Below are positions 1 through 7,425 of a stretch of DNA of 13,023 nucleotides, in pieces; position 1 is the first letter of the stretch, and every line of letters begins with the position of its first letter. This stretch comes from Candidatus Latescibacterota bacterium (GTDB taxonomy: Bacteria > Latescibacterota > MVCY01 > DTYK01). A program made the translations under genes and the position numbers. The DNA is taken from the NCBI GenBank assembly GCA_012961925.1, contig DTYK01000208.1, forward strand, positions 1 through 13,023. Direction: 5' to 3'. The notes beneath the pieces were generated by a model, which was not told the origin of the DNA, did not search any database, and saw only the letters and a list, made by a program, of their open reading frames with translations.

Positions 1-606
1 ATGGGGGCGATGGGCATAGAGATGGCATTAGCAAGGACAATCAGCGCTCTGGTACTGGGCACATCTGCGGGACTGATCATCCAGATGCTGGTTTCTCATC
101 AAGGAAGGCTCACCTATTTGTGCCCTGTTACAGATCCTTCTACTTCCGACGGCAAGGGGTACTCCTGTGGGAAGGAGATGTCACGACAGGGCCTACCTTC
201 TCAGCTCCGAAGGTTCGGGCATGAGTTCACCCATCTTGGTGTTTTTGTCGGCAAGTACCTTATTTTCGCTGTAGTTATAGCGGCAATCGTGGAGGTGATG
301 GTGCCTGGGAGGTGGATAGTTCAGGTGCTCGGCTATCGGCACTGGTATTCGGTCGTGCTTGCAGTTCTTCTGGGAGTGCCGTTCTATGTCTGTGGTGGAG
401 GAACCATCCCCGTGATTATGGTATTGTTGAGGTTAGGGATGGACAAAGGGGCGGCCCTTGCATTCTTTATCGCAGGCCCGGCTACTAAGTTCTCAACCGT
501 TCTGACGTTGAGGACAGCATTAGGTAACAGGCTGCTCCTCTTCTATCTGATGCTGACTTTTGGGGGAGCAGTGTTATTCGGCTTCATCTTCGGAGCAATT
601 AGATAA
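1..606 (+). CDS. ArsP/DUF318-type integral membrane permease, C-terminal half (5' end cut by window edge)
   Basis: The 201 visible residues are mostly membrane-spanning: hydrophobic stretches lie at about 11-31, 82-101, 114-133, 150-165 and 178-199. The segment GVPFYVCGGGTIPV (125-138), followed by a G-x-ALAF-x-IAGPAT stretch near 150-162, matches my recollection of the second half of the predicted-permease family PF03773, whose ArsP members export organoarsenicals. Whole family members usually exceed 300 residues and carry a first-half repeat with a Cys-rich loop. That half is absent, so the Met at base 1 is probably internal and the gene starts left of the window. A soluble loop at about 32-75 contains Cys41 and Cys56; Cys131 sits in the CGGG motif. 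The gene ends with TAA at 604-606 and converges with the large glycosidase gene. The substrate cannot be told from this half. Confidence 0.8.
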   Translation: MGAMGIEMALARTISALVLGTSAGLIIQMLVSHQGRLTYLCPVTDPSTSDGKGYSCGKEMSRQGLPSQLRRFGHEFTHLGVFVGKYLIFAVVIAAIVEVMVPGRWIVQVLGYRHWYSVVLAVLLGVPFYVCGGGTIPVIMVLLRLGMDKGAALAFFIAGPATKFSTVLTLRTALGNRLLLFYLMLTFGGAVLFGFIFGAIR

Positions 607-625
607 ACCACATAGCCGTCAGGAC

Positions 626-642
626 CATAAGTCAAGCTTATG
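626..642. other. Small inverted repeat at the convergent gene junction, possible weak bidirectional 3'-end hairpin
   Basis: CATAAG (626-631) and CTTATG (637-642) form a perfect 6-bp stem around a 5-base loop. It lies between the permease stop (604-606) and the minus-strand glycosidase stop (TAA, 640-638), overlapping the latter. On the plus strand a short TTTT follows at 651-654, but it is not adjacent to the stem. On the minus strand no T-run follows. The stem is short and AT-rich, so this is at best a weak terminator or mRNA-end structure. Confidence 0.25.
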
Positions 643-3600
643 CTCGGCTCTTTTCCCCCGAGGTATCATACCAGTGGGGCTTGAGGGAAAACAGCGGTAT
701 CTCCACCTTTCGATAGGTCTTCATCTTTATCGCCCGGTTGTCAGAGAGACAGTGACCCGGCTCCAGAGTGATAGTCACCCTTTTGCTACCATCGGCCATC
801 CTCTCGATCTCGAACCCCTCCCTTCGAGGATCCATATATAGTGGCGAGGGCAGAGAGCCCGGATATATCACTGTCTGTGGAATGTGGAGATACACCTTTG
901 CCTTCCGAGGCGAGTTTGAATCCGCTTCGAGGATAAGCCTGTTTCCCTGGAGGTAGACCTTCAGAAATGGCGGGTTAACCTCTATATTGGATTTGATAGG
1001 CTCCAGTAAGATTCCGCTCCTTTTGGGCTTACAATCGATATACACCCTCAGGTCTTCGTCGCCTTTCACCTTGACACCGACGCCGATGTCAAGGGGTCGG
1101 CCAAGCTTTGCCAGTGCCGAGCTTCCCTCACGATACGGATGCTTCAGATTGACCTTTATGGCGTTCAAAAATGGCTGGAGACTCCGCACATCCTGATCTG
1201 TCTGAATTATAAAGATATAACCCCCATCTTTTGTCTTCCCCGTCGAATAACCCCTGTAGTCCCGGAGTTTCTCATATTCCAGCGGAAAGTCTCCGAGACA
1301 GATCAGATGCGGGCCTTTTACTTCTTTCGGGTTGAAGACGACAGGTAACTGAACCCCTTTGTCTGCGAGGATCTCCTTCCATATCTCCCAGGCAGCCCTG
1401 ACGGTCTGGGCTTTCTTCTCCGCCAGGATAGAACAGTTGGGTTGCCCCTGCCAGCAAAGGATGTTGTCAATATCCTGTATAGGATCCTCAAGAACTGTAA
1501 TCCTCCCTTCGGAGACCTCATCCCCGATCGAAAACTTCAGAGGAAGCTCGCCCCTTTTGCCCGGAGTGTGGATCCTTATCTCGTAATATCCGAGATCGTC
1601 GCTCTCGGTTCGGAGACCCTCTTCGCAGAACATGATGCTGAGCTCACCGGAATATGGTACGCCATTTTTGTAGTAAGCCCTGCCCCTGATTATACACTCT
1701 TCCCCTGGCCCTGCTGATTCCATAACCTGGTAATCAGTGGTCAGGAGAGAAAATTCGTTCTTCAGGACATCTCCGGTCATTTCAAACGAACGGTGGGATT
1801 TTGGGCCTATTTGCCAGGTTTCATCGTCCCATAGGACCTCCATTGAAAGGGCGGCCTTGTTTTCAACCTTCACGCTGGCCCTATCCTCATGTATCCTTTG
1901 AGAATAGACAAAGTCGTCCGTCTCCAGGTCGAGGTCTCCCAGCGATGGCGAGAGATCCAACCGGCGTCTATTCCTGTCCCAAGCTATAGGACTGGCATCC
2001 AGATAGGGAGGTGATGCCCCGATTGGGAAGATTTCAAGTCTACCGATATACATGGCAATGCGCAGCGGTTTGCTGGCTCTCAGTATCCGGTTTTTCCCCT
2101 CCGAGAGCAGGAATTTATCACATCGTACCGACACCGAAAGGCAGCTTTTGCCAACGGTTAGATCCTGGACCTCCAGGCTTTCTATCCCCTCCGGCAGGTG
2201 AGGGGCTATTTTGAACCCGTCCTCCAACGGTGTTATACCGTACAGGTAATGAAGGAGGCCTTCTAATATGGATGCGCTGTCCCAGCTCCTCAATCTCTCC
2301 CCACTGGAGTTCGGATCTTCGGTGTAATAGAACTCCCAGTAAGAGCCGGATGCGCTTGCAAGATCCACTAAGTTCCAGAAGAATTGCGAACCCGCAATTG
2401 CGTCAAGCTCTGCGAGGCAGTATATCATGTATCCAGGGGCATTACCTGGATAACCGGTGGACAGGGTGTCATGTTTGACAACCCCCTCCTCGATCCGGTT
2501 GTACCGCCAGGCTGCCTCTAATCCCCTTCGGACAACCGGGTCTTTCGCCTCGGCATAGCCGAGGATGACCGGCCTTGCCATGATGTTGGTGATCGGTCTT
2601 TCATCAGCAGATCCATCCTTGGTGCGGTAGTGAATATACCGGCCGTCAGAGGAGATGCAGTATCTCGTCAGCCCCTCGTGTACTTTCCGTGCAAGATCTT
2701 TATATGTCTCGTCCCCGAGCAATTTATGGGCAAATTCGAAGGCCAAGGCAGCGGCAAAGGTATTATCAGGAGACTCAGCCCAGTTTTCGCTCACACCTGG
2801 GATCCTCCATGTCTCATCACCGGAGGCCATCGTCAGGAAGTTACCCGTGAGCCTGATCTCCTCTGCAGCTTTTTTGATATAGGGGGTTACCTTCTTCAGA
2901 GCTGCTTCATCCCTGGTAAACTCGAAATAATCCCTGGCCATCAGGACCAGCAGGCTCGGCAGCTCATAGTTGATGCTGTAGGTTCCGTCTCCGGCCGTAC
3001 CGTCCAGGTGATAACAGTTTGTTACGCCCTGTCTGCGAACCCGGTCGATGAAGATCTCGATGTTTCTCCGGGCCTCATCGTACTTCCCGAGCTTTAGAAA
3101 GGCCCGGGCCTGGTAGTAGCCATCCCTCACCCAGTATCCCAGGCCATAATTTAACATCCCCGCCACTATGCCTCCTGCCTCATCACAGTACATCTTCTCG
3201 AGGAGCTTAAGGCTATCAAGGAGATGATCGAACCGGGGGCAGGATGAGCTGAATTCCGGTTTAGCCGACCATCGACGCCAGTGGTTGTAAGTGTCTTCAA
3301 GAAGGTCTCTCACCGGCCTTGCCCTGATATCCTTGAGGGTATTTTCGGCCTCCTCTCCGTGGAGGGCAAGTATGATAAGACAGGGGAAGGACGCCGAGCC
3401 ACGGCCAGGGATTTCGCCGAGGTTCACCTTCAGGTATCCGTCGAAGGGCTCCCTTGAATATTCCGATCGGGGTGGATCCTTCCTCAGGATCCCGTTCCAG
3501 CATCTGTTGGTTGCACTACCCACCCCCGCCGATGCCAGCTTGTCAGCGGCGAAAAGCAGGGCAAAAGGTAGATCGTCTGGAAGCCCGTGGTTCAAGGCAT

Positions 3601-4249
3601 GATAGCTGCAGGCCGTGCCATAGGAGAGCAATCCAAGGCCTGGTTCGAACCTTGAACAATCGAACCTGGCTGCATCGCTCCGGGAATTGGCCAGGGCTAA
3701 GTAGCAATAGACATTTGCCTGGATGGGATCATCGCCAAGGTTTCTTACCCTGACCACCCTGATAAGGGCAGGGATCGGAGGGTCAACAGGGGCGAAATCC
3801 AAGGTCATGAGCTCAAGGAAGGCGTTGCGGTAGAAGGAGTTTGTTATGGGTGTGCCTAAAAGCCTCCTGGCTACCCTGTAGTCTGCGCCCTCAGCGGTCA
3901 GAAACCCCTTATCGAACTCTACGAGAAAGTCCTGACAGGGATAGGGGGAGGTGTACTCGGCTCCGCCATGGGTATAGGATTCCCTCAGGACAAGGTGTCC
4001 ATATGTTGGGCCGAAGAGGTGGCTTATGGCTGTGGGGTAAAGGACGCCCTCATGGCTACGTGTGGCGATGGCGGCCCTCACCAGGCCGTTGCCGATAAGG
4101 AATCCGTCAGGACGCTTGGGGACGCACCTTCCACCTTTAACCAGATAGCCTTCTGGTATCCTAAAGGTTTCGGCAGGCAGATCTTGCACCTCCCATTGCG
4201 AAAATTCGACCCTCCGGAGAAAGTTGGTGATCCAATCCATTTGGTTCAT
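638..4249 (-). CDS. Large multidomain glycosidase with (alpha/alpha)6 (six-hairpin) catalytic domain, probably cytoplasmic
   Basis: A 1203-residue protein. An N-terminal beta-sandwich-like region (about 45-310, beginning DGFLIGNGLVRAA) precedes a helical barrel (about 330-685) with GYWVRDGYYQAR (371-382), SGDETWRIPG (476-485) and GSYWEFYYTED (635-645). This order recalls glucoamylase-like GH15 and related GH63/GH78/GH65/GH94 folds, with acidic candidates Glu479, Asp478 and Glu639. A C-cap beta region follows (GITPLEDGFKIAPHLPEG, 671-688). Beyond it lie a short Ig/carboxypeptidase-regulatory-like module (about 850-925, YYKNGVPYSGELSI ... DLGYYEIRI) and an alpha/beta module (about 930-1060) that I do not recognise firmly. 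There is no signal peptide. The ATG overlaps the TAA of the UroD-like gene (TAATG), which supports this start through translational coupling. A second in-frame Met (codon 4) is possible. The class is fairly sure; family and substrate are not. Confidence 0.75.
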   Translation of the reverse strand: MNQMDWITNFLRRVEFSQWEVQDLPAETFRIPEGYLVKGGRCVPKRPDGFLIGNGLVRAAIATRSHEGVLYPTAISHLFGPTYGHLVLRESYTHGGAEYTSPYPCQDFLVEFDKGFLTAEGADYRVARRLLGTPITNSFYRNAFLELMTLDFAPVDPPIPALIRVVRVRNLGDDPIQANVYCYLALANSRSDAARFDCSRFEPGLGLLSYGTACSYHALNHGLPDDLPFALLFAADKLASAGVGSATNRCWNGILRKDPPRSEYSREPFDGYLKVNLGEIPGRGSASFPCLIILALHGEEAENTLKDIRARPVRDLLEDTYNHWRRWSAKPEFSSSCPRFDHLLDSLKLLEKMYCDEAGGIVAGMLNYGLGYWVRDGYYQARAFLKLGKYDEARRNIEIFIDRVRRQGVTNCYHLDGTAGDGTYSINYELPSLLVLMARDYFEFTRDEAALKKVTPYIKKAAEEIRLTGNFLTMASGDETWRIPGVSENWAESPDNTFAAALAFEFAHKLLGDETYKDLARKVHEGLTRYCISSDGRYIHYRTKDGSADERPITNIMARPVILGYAEAKDPVVRRGLEAAWRYNRIEEGVVKHDTLSTGYPGNAPGYMIYCLAELDAIAGSQFFWNLVDLASASGSYWEFYYTEDPNSSGERLRSWDSASILEGLLHYLYGITPLEDGFKIAPHLPEGIESLEVQDLTVGKSCLSVSVRCDKFLLSEGKNRILRASKPLRIAMYIGRLEIFPIGASPPYLDASPIAWDRNRRRLDLSPSLGDLDLETDDFVYSQRIHEDRASVKVENKAALSMEVLWDDETWQIGPKSHRSFEMTGDVLKNEFSLLTTDYQVMESAGPGEECIIRGRAYYKNGVPYSGELSIMFCEEGLRTESDDLGYYEIRIHTPGKRGELPLKFSIGDEVSEGRITVLEDPIQDIDNILCWQGQPNCSILAEKKAQTVRAAWEIWKEILADKGVQLPVVFNPKEVKGPHLICLGDFPLEYEKLRDYRGYSTGKTKDGGYIFIIQTDQDVRSLQPFLNAIKVNLKHPYREGSSALAKLGRPLDIGVGVKVKGDEDLRVYIDCKPKRSGILLEPIKSNIEVNPPFLKVYLQGNRLILEADSNSPRKAKVYLHIPQTVIYPGSLPSPLYMDPRREGFEIERMADGSKRVTITLEPGHCLSDNRAIKMKTYRKVEIPLFSLKPHWYDTSGEKSRA

Positions 4250-5271
4250 TATCTTCTCAGCTCTTCCAGGAGCCTGCGGATTGCCAGTACGTTCTCTATG
4301 GGCGTGTCATAGGCGACTACGCCCGTGCCGAGTACGAACTTCGGATAACCCCCGCAGATGTCGATGAGGCTATGCGCCTCGTCGAGGATCTTGCCTACAG
4401 GACCCTTCTGAACCAGTTTTGGGTCTATGTTACCCCTTAACACAACACCGGCCTCCCGGGCCTTCCTGAGGAAAAATGCTTTGTCGGTTGGAAAATCGGC
4501 CACAACCAGAGATGTTCCTGCTTCGATCAACGCATCTACGATGGGACTTGTATCGCCTCCCAAGATGAGGGGCACGCCCGGGGCGCCGACCGATCTAAGA
4601 TGGGCTATAAGCTCCCTGTCATACGGGAGGACCAGGTCCCTGAACATCTTCGGCGAGATGATGGGTATGGTGGCCCAGGACTCGAACACGCTCACCCTCA
4701 GGCCAAGCTTGATAGCAGCCCCTCCGTAAGCCTTGACCACTTCGGTGGTAAAGGCCAACAGATCGTGGACAAGGGACGGTTCGGCGAAGGTATCGGTTAT
4801 AAGGGCCTGGAATCCCCTGAGGTCTACTGCCAGCGAGAAGGCTCCGCATACGGGAAAACTGACGGTGACCTGATCCCCGATCTGGTTGAGGATCCTCCGT
4901 CCCGACTCCAGCATCACGGGCATACGCCCACTCGACTCAGGATCGGGGATACTGAGGCCCTTCAACTTCGACGGTTCGTCAAGCGGATGTTCCGCCACAG
5001 CCGGGACGTCGTTGCTCCGGTGAAACTGGATCCGGCAGCCCAGCGCCTCGGCCTCGATATTGTATATGTCCACCCCTACGGAGATGATGTCTGGCTCATA
5101 GGTTTCAAAGGCCTTCAACTGGGATTCCACCATGAGATCGGTATCACGACAGACCTCAGATGGTGTTCGGCCTATGAGAGAGGCAGCGTGTTCGAGGATT
5201 GTGGGCAGAAACGGAATACGATCAGGGAACTCTCCTCGAGAGATGGCCTGCATCCTCTCGATCGGTCTCAT
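4249..5271 (-). CDS. Uroporphyrinogen-decarboxylase-superfamily protein (MtaA/CmuA-like), zinc ligands missing
   Basis: A 340-residue protein of the UroD TIM-barrel superfamily. Near the N-terminus it reads ERMQAISRGEFPDRIPFLP, as in MtaA/CmuA-type corrinoid methyltransferase paralogues. It lacks the arginine-rich N-terminal signature of true HemE. Later landmarks are LILGGDTSPIVDALIEAG, VLRGNIDPKLV and VLGTGVVAYDTPIENVLAIR. In MtaA-type enzymes the equivalents read H-x-C-GDT and G-C-G, and the His and two Cys bind zinc. Here those sites are Ile, Gly and Thr, so zinc-thiolate methyl transfer is doubtful. An upstream GTG (5274) is possible, but AGAAGGAG at 5278-5285 sits 6 bases from this ATG and only 3 from the GTG. 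The gene follows the GH9 gene by about 40 bases, and its TAA shares a base with the next ATG. The fold is near certain; the reaction is unknown. Confidence 0.85.
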   Translation of the reverse strand: MRPIERMQAISRGEFPDRIPFLPTILEHAASLIGRTPSEVCRDTDLMVESQLKAFETYEPDIISVGVDIYNIEAEALGCRIQFHRSNDVPAVAEHPLDEPSKLKGLSIPDPESSGRMPVMLESGRRILNQIGDQVTVSFPVCGAFSLAVDLRGFQALITDTFAEPSLVHDLLAFTTEVVKAYGGAAIKLGLRVSVFESWATIPIISPKMFRDLVLPYDRELIAHLRSVGAPGVPLILGGDTSPIVDALIEAGTSLVVADFPTDKAFFLRKAREAGVVLRGNIDPKLVQKGPVGKILDEAHSLIDICGGYPKFVLGTGVVAYDTPIENVLAIRRLLEELRR

Positions 5272-5277
5272 CACACT

Positions 5278-5285
5278 CTCCTTCT
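5278..5285 (-). promoter_or_regulatory. Ribosome-binding site that selects the ATG of the UroD-like gene
   Basis: AGAAGGAG on the minus strand lies 6 bases before the ATG at 5271 and 3 bases before the alternative GTG at 5274. The spacing favours the ATG. Confidence 0.7.
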
Positions 5286-5306
5286 TCAGGAGTTAAGTTT
5301 GGTGGC

Positions 5307-5324
5307 GGAGGTCTTTAGACCTCC
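5307..5324 (-). other. Perfect intercistronic hairpin enclosing the GH9 stop codon
   Basis: GGAGGTCT (5307-5314) and AGACCTCC (5317-5324) are perfect reverse complements separated by two bases, or a 7-bp stem with a 4-base loop. The TAA of the GH9 gene (5317-5315) sits at the tip. Neither strand has a T-run after the stem, so it does not look like a standard intrinsic terminator. It lies about 20 bases upstream of the UroD-like ribosome-binding site. It may protect the upstream mRNA end, cause partial termination or tune expression between the two genes; these roles are inference. Confidence 0.55.
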
Positions 5325-7093
5325 ACAAGTGCCTTCTCCACCCGGGTGGCTGCAAGGATGAACCACCCGTTGTTGGGCACCCAGTACTCGTTGGGGATGT
5401 AGGCATAGGTCCAGCCGTATGTGTCGGTGTCGATCAGGGGATAATCTACGGGCAGATGGTCTGCAATAACCTTGCTGTTCGTCCTTGCATCACCTATATC
5501 CACCACCCCTCCATCACTTCCCCTGATGCCGTTGAGGATACCACCCGGGATCGCCCCGTCCTCATGCCCTTCACAGGCCGCCATACGGGTATGATAACAG
5601 CCTGGCCCCTGTCCAACTCCGGCCATCAGCGAGATCTCCGTCGGATTATAGCCCACGATCCACTGGATCTGACGTTCAGCAATCGGCAGGTAATCCTTGC
5701 TGCCCAGCAACATTGCGGCTGTGGCCATGGCCCACCCGGCGGATGTTATGTAGATACTGCCGGTGCCCCGGTGAAGGTTTCGCCGGCTGCCGTCCTCGGC
5801 CAAGCCACCGATCTGACCGAAGTTTGAGAGTCCAGCCAACGGCTCGATAAAGGCAGCCCATCTGGCGAAGGAGTCCACGATCCTCCCCTTTAGGGGGGTG
5901 ACTGGGTTTGCCTTTAGAAACTCATACAGGGCAAACTGATAAAACCCAGCGTTGTAATACGGATTCTTCTTCTCCAGGTCAGAGTAGAAGAACCCCTGAT
6001 CACCCTGGGCGGCCAGGATCCTCTCAACCCTATCACAGGCATCGGCCTGGTAATCCTCCTTATCTGTGAGTTTATATAGCTCGATGTCGGCCAGAAGCAG
6101 TCCGGCCTGTGTCTCCAGGTACTCGTTCCTGGTCCTTGACTCGACCTTGGAAAAGTCGACCCCTCGACCCCGTTCATAGCCTCGCCTTGCTACCTCAATA
6201 TATCTGGCCACAGCAGCCTCATCATATCCTTCTGATCTTAAAATCCTCGCCAGCCTTCCCATGGAGGCCCCTACCAATGTGGTATTGGCGTAGCTCTTTC
6301 CCCCATAATCGGCGGACAGCCTCCTGGTAGGTTCCTTCTCCGGGACTCCCTCCCAGAACCATGGATCGTCCTTCACGCCAACTGCAGAGAGGAGCGTTCC
6401 ATCCTCCATCTGTACCTTACAGATGTATTCAGCCTCCCAGACCATTTCATCAAGAGGATACGGTAGTGTTCCTTTCTCCGCCTGCCACCTCTCCGGGAAA
6501 TCTTCGTAAATGGCGGCCAGGGCGAACAGACCATAGTGGGCGTAATGAGTCCACTTGTTATAATCACCCCCGTCGTGCCAGCCTCCCGTTGCGTCAAACG
6601 GTTTCCCGTTGAGGAGGCCATCATCCGTATGGCAGGGAGGGTGCCAGCCCGGGACTTCCGTGCCACAGCGCTGATAGCTGTACCATTTAGCCCCTTTTCT
6701 GCCCAGCTCAAAGTATATGGCGGGCCTTATAGGGAAGGTGATGGAATCTATTACCTGATCGGTCCCTTTCAGATCTAACCTCACCTTGTACCGCCCAGGG
6801 CGAGTGAAAGTGGTGAAGTCGGCAATCAGGTTATTGCCTCCCCATATATGTCTGCCGCCATCCTTGAGCTCCCCTGTGTACACGACCTCGTAAACCTCGA
6901 TGTCTATCAACTGGAAAGTGCCGGAGAACTTATGGTCGTTGGTCCAGACGATCGCCTCCTTTATCCCTTCTTGATGATATCCACCCTGTGAAACGATCGG
7001 CCGGATCGTCGGCTGGGCAATGATCTGGTCCGGCGTCAGAGCTGACCAGCTCTCTGTCTTCTGTCTCAATTTTCTTAAAGTGCCTTTAGGCAT
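5315..7093 (-). CDS. Glycoside hydrolase family 9 enzyme with N-terminal Ig-like domain, no signal peptide
   Basis: A 592-residue protein; positions below count from the upstream ATG, two residues earlier. The layout is that of GH9 enzymes with a CelD-type N-terminal beta-sandwich (about 30-125). The catalytic (alpha/alpha)6 domain starts with WYSYQRCGTEVPGWH and PCHTDD (139-160). GGWHDGGDYNKW (172-183) corresponds to the GH9 motif GGWxDAGD, which carries the catalytic-base Asp (Asp176/Asp179); the usual Ala is Gly. GYNPTEISLMAGVG (483-496) with YHTR (502-505) matches the second family region. PNEYWVPNNGWF (569-580) supplies the expected acid Glu571. No secretion signal is visible, which fits cytoplasmic GH9 beta-glucosidases or glucosaminidases better than secreted cellulases. 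Specificity cannot be read. A strong ribosome-binding site chooses the ATG at 7093. Confidence 0.88.
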   Translation of the reverse strand: MPKGTLRKLRQKTESWSALTPDQIIAQPTIRPIVSQGGYHQEGIKEAIVWTNDHKFSGTFQLIDIEVYEVVYTGELKDGGRHIWGGNNLIADFTTFTRPGRYKVRLDLKGTDQVIDSITFPIRPAIYFELGRKGAKWYSYQRCGTEVPGWHPPCHTDDGLLNGKPFDATGGWHDGGDYNKWTHYAHYGLFALAAIYEDFPERWQAEKGTLPYPLDEMVWEAEYICKVQMEDGTLLSAVGVKDDPWFWEGVPEKEPTRRLSADYGGKSYANTTLVGASMGRLARILRSEGYDEAAVARYIEVARRGYERGRGVDFSKVESRTRNEYLETQAGLLLADIELYKLTDKEDYQADACDRVERILAAQGDQGFFYSDLEKKNPYYNAGFYQFALYEFLKANPVTPLKGRIVDSFARWAAFIEPLAGLSNFGQIGGLAEDGSRRNLHRGTGSIYITSAGWAMATAAMLLGSKDYLPIAERQIQWIVGYNPTEISLMAGVGQGPGCYHTRMAACEGHEDGAIPGGILNGIRGSDGGVVDIGDARTNSKVIADHLPVDYPLIDTDTYGWTYAYIPNEYWVPNNGWFILAATRVEKALVEV

Positions 7094-7099
7094 ATTCAT

Positions 7100-7108
7100 C
7101 CTCCTTCT
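7100..7108 (-). promoter_or_regulatory. Ribosome-binding site that selects the start of the GH9 gene
   Basis: AGAAGGAGG abuts the upstream ATG (7099-7097) with no spacer and lies 6 bases from the in-frame ATG at 7093-7091. Normal spacing makes the second ATG the likely start, removing two residues from the longest reading frame. Confidence 0.75.
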
Positions 7109-7119
7109 GGTTGTGTAGG

Positions 7120-7125
7120 ATTATA
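7120..7125 (-). promoter_or_regulatory. Candidate -10 element for the GH9 operon
   Basis: A perfect TATAAT on the minus strand lies within an AT-rich tract (TTAAAATATATAAT), about 27 bases before the GH9 ATG. A start about 7 bases downstream would leave a short leader ending in the ribosome-binding site. I see no good -35 hexamer at 16-18 bases upstream, so the evidence is the -10 match and its position only. Confidence 0.35.
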
Positions 7126-7197
7126 TATTTTAAGGAAAAAGAAAGGGTAGCCCGAAGCCCTCGCCTGAACCGTTTTCAGTCCATTCCTCGGAGTTAA

Positions 7198-7425
7198 TGC
7201 TTTAGCCATTTCATCCTGGGTAAGACGTGCCTCCGAGCCTATAGATCAGGGGATGAAAACCTGAAGGCTGAACTCCGGCTCGCCCTCCCTTTAGTCGGGC
7301 TCGAACCCTACCGCTTCTACGTGCAGCGCAGTTTGACTGCCGCCGAACATGTCTCCTGCGTCGGTGGGGAGCACGAAACAAAACTGCAGGTAGGTCTTTA
7401 CCCGGCCAGGGAAAGATATTCATAG
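7198..7425 (+). mobile_element. Possible 3' remnant (tnpB tail / right end) of an IS200/IS605-family element
   Basis: This stretch fills most of the 320-base gap between the GH35 and GH9 genes. On the plus strand it is open from just after a TAA (7195-7197) to a TAG (7423-7425). The encoded tail includes LVGLEPYRFYVQRSLTAAEH and then VGGEHETKLQVGLYPARER. From memory this resembles the variable C-terminal tails of TnpB/OrfB proteins (a TAxEH...GGExETK-like ending), followed within a few bases by an IS605-like right end. No catalytic core, Cys-x-x-Cys motif or transposase remains, so it would be a decayed fragment or non-autonomous derivative. The link rests on resemblance without a database match. 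Bases 7126-7197 hold nothing else I recognise. Confidence 0.35.
7328..7387. other. Nested inverted repeats: structured DNA/RNA, possibly reRNA/omega-RNA-like
   Basis: GCAGTTT (7328-7334) pairs perfectly with AAACTGC (7381-7387). Inside it, CCGCCGA (7340-7346) pairs with TCGGTGG (7361-7367) over a 14-base loop with one G-T wobble. An alternative small hairpin, GCAGT-TTG-ACTGC (7328-7340), competes with the outer stem. IS605 right ends and the guide RNAs transcribed across them are structured in a similar way, which fits the element proposed here. On the minus strand the same structure lies just after the GH35 stop codon and could serve as an mRNA 3'-end structure. Confidence 0.4.

Noticed and set aside
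643..662. CTCGG...CCGAG inverted repeat near the convergent junction as a terminator
   Set aside because: It lies inside the glycosidase coding sequence with a 10-base loop, and no T-run follows on either strand.
4600..5361. Plus-strand open frame of 253 codons
   Set aside because: It lies entirely opposite the UroD-like gene and the end of GH9, has a composition typical of an antisense shadow, and shows no recognisable domain.
7290..7320. Minus-strand GGTTCGAGCCC resembling a tRNA T-arm
   Set aside because: The flanking bases do not form a five-pair T stem, and no acceptor, D or anticodon arms can be placed around it.
7211..7423. Minus-strand 70-codon open frame in the gap between GH35 and GH9
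   Set aside because: The Arg-rich translation has no family resemblance and no good ribosome-binding site. The plus-strand reading of the same bases is more suggestive.
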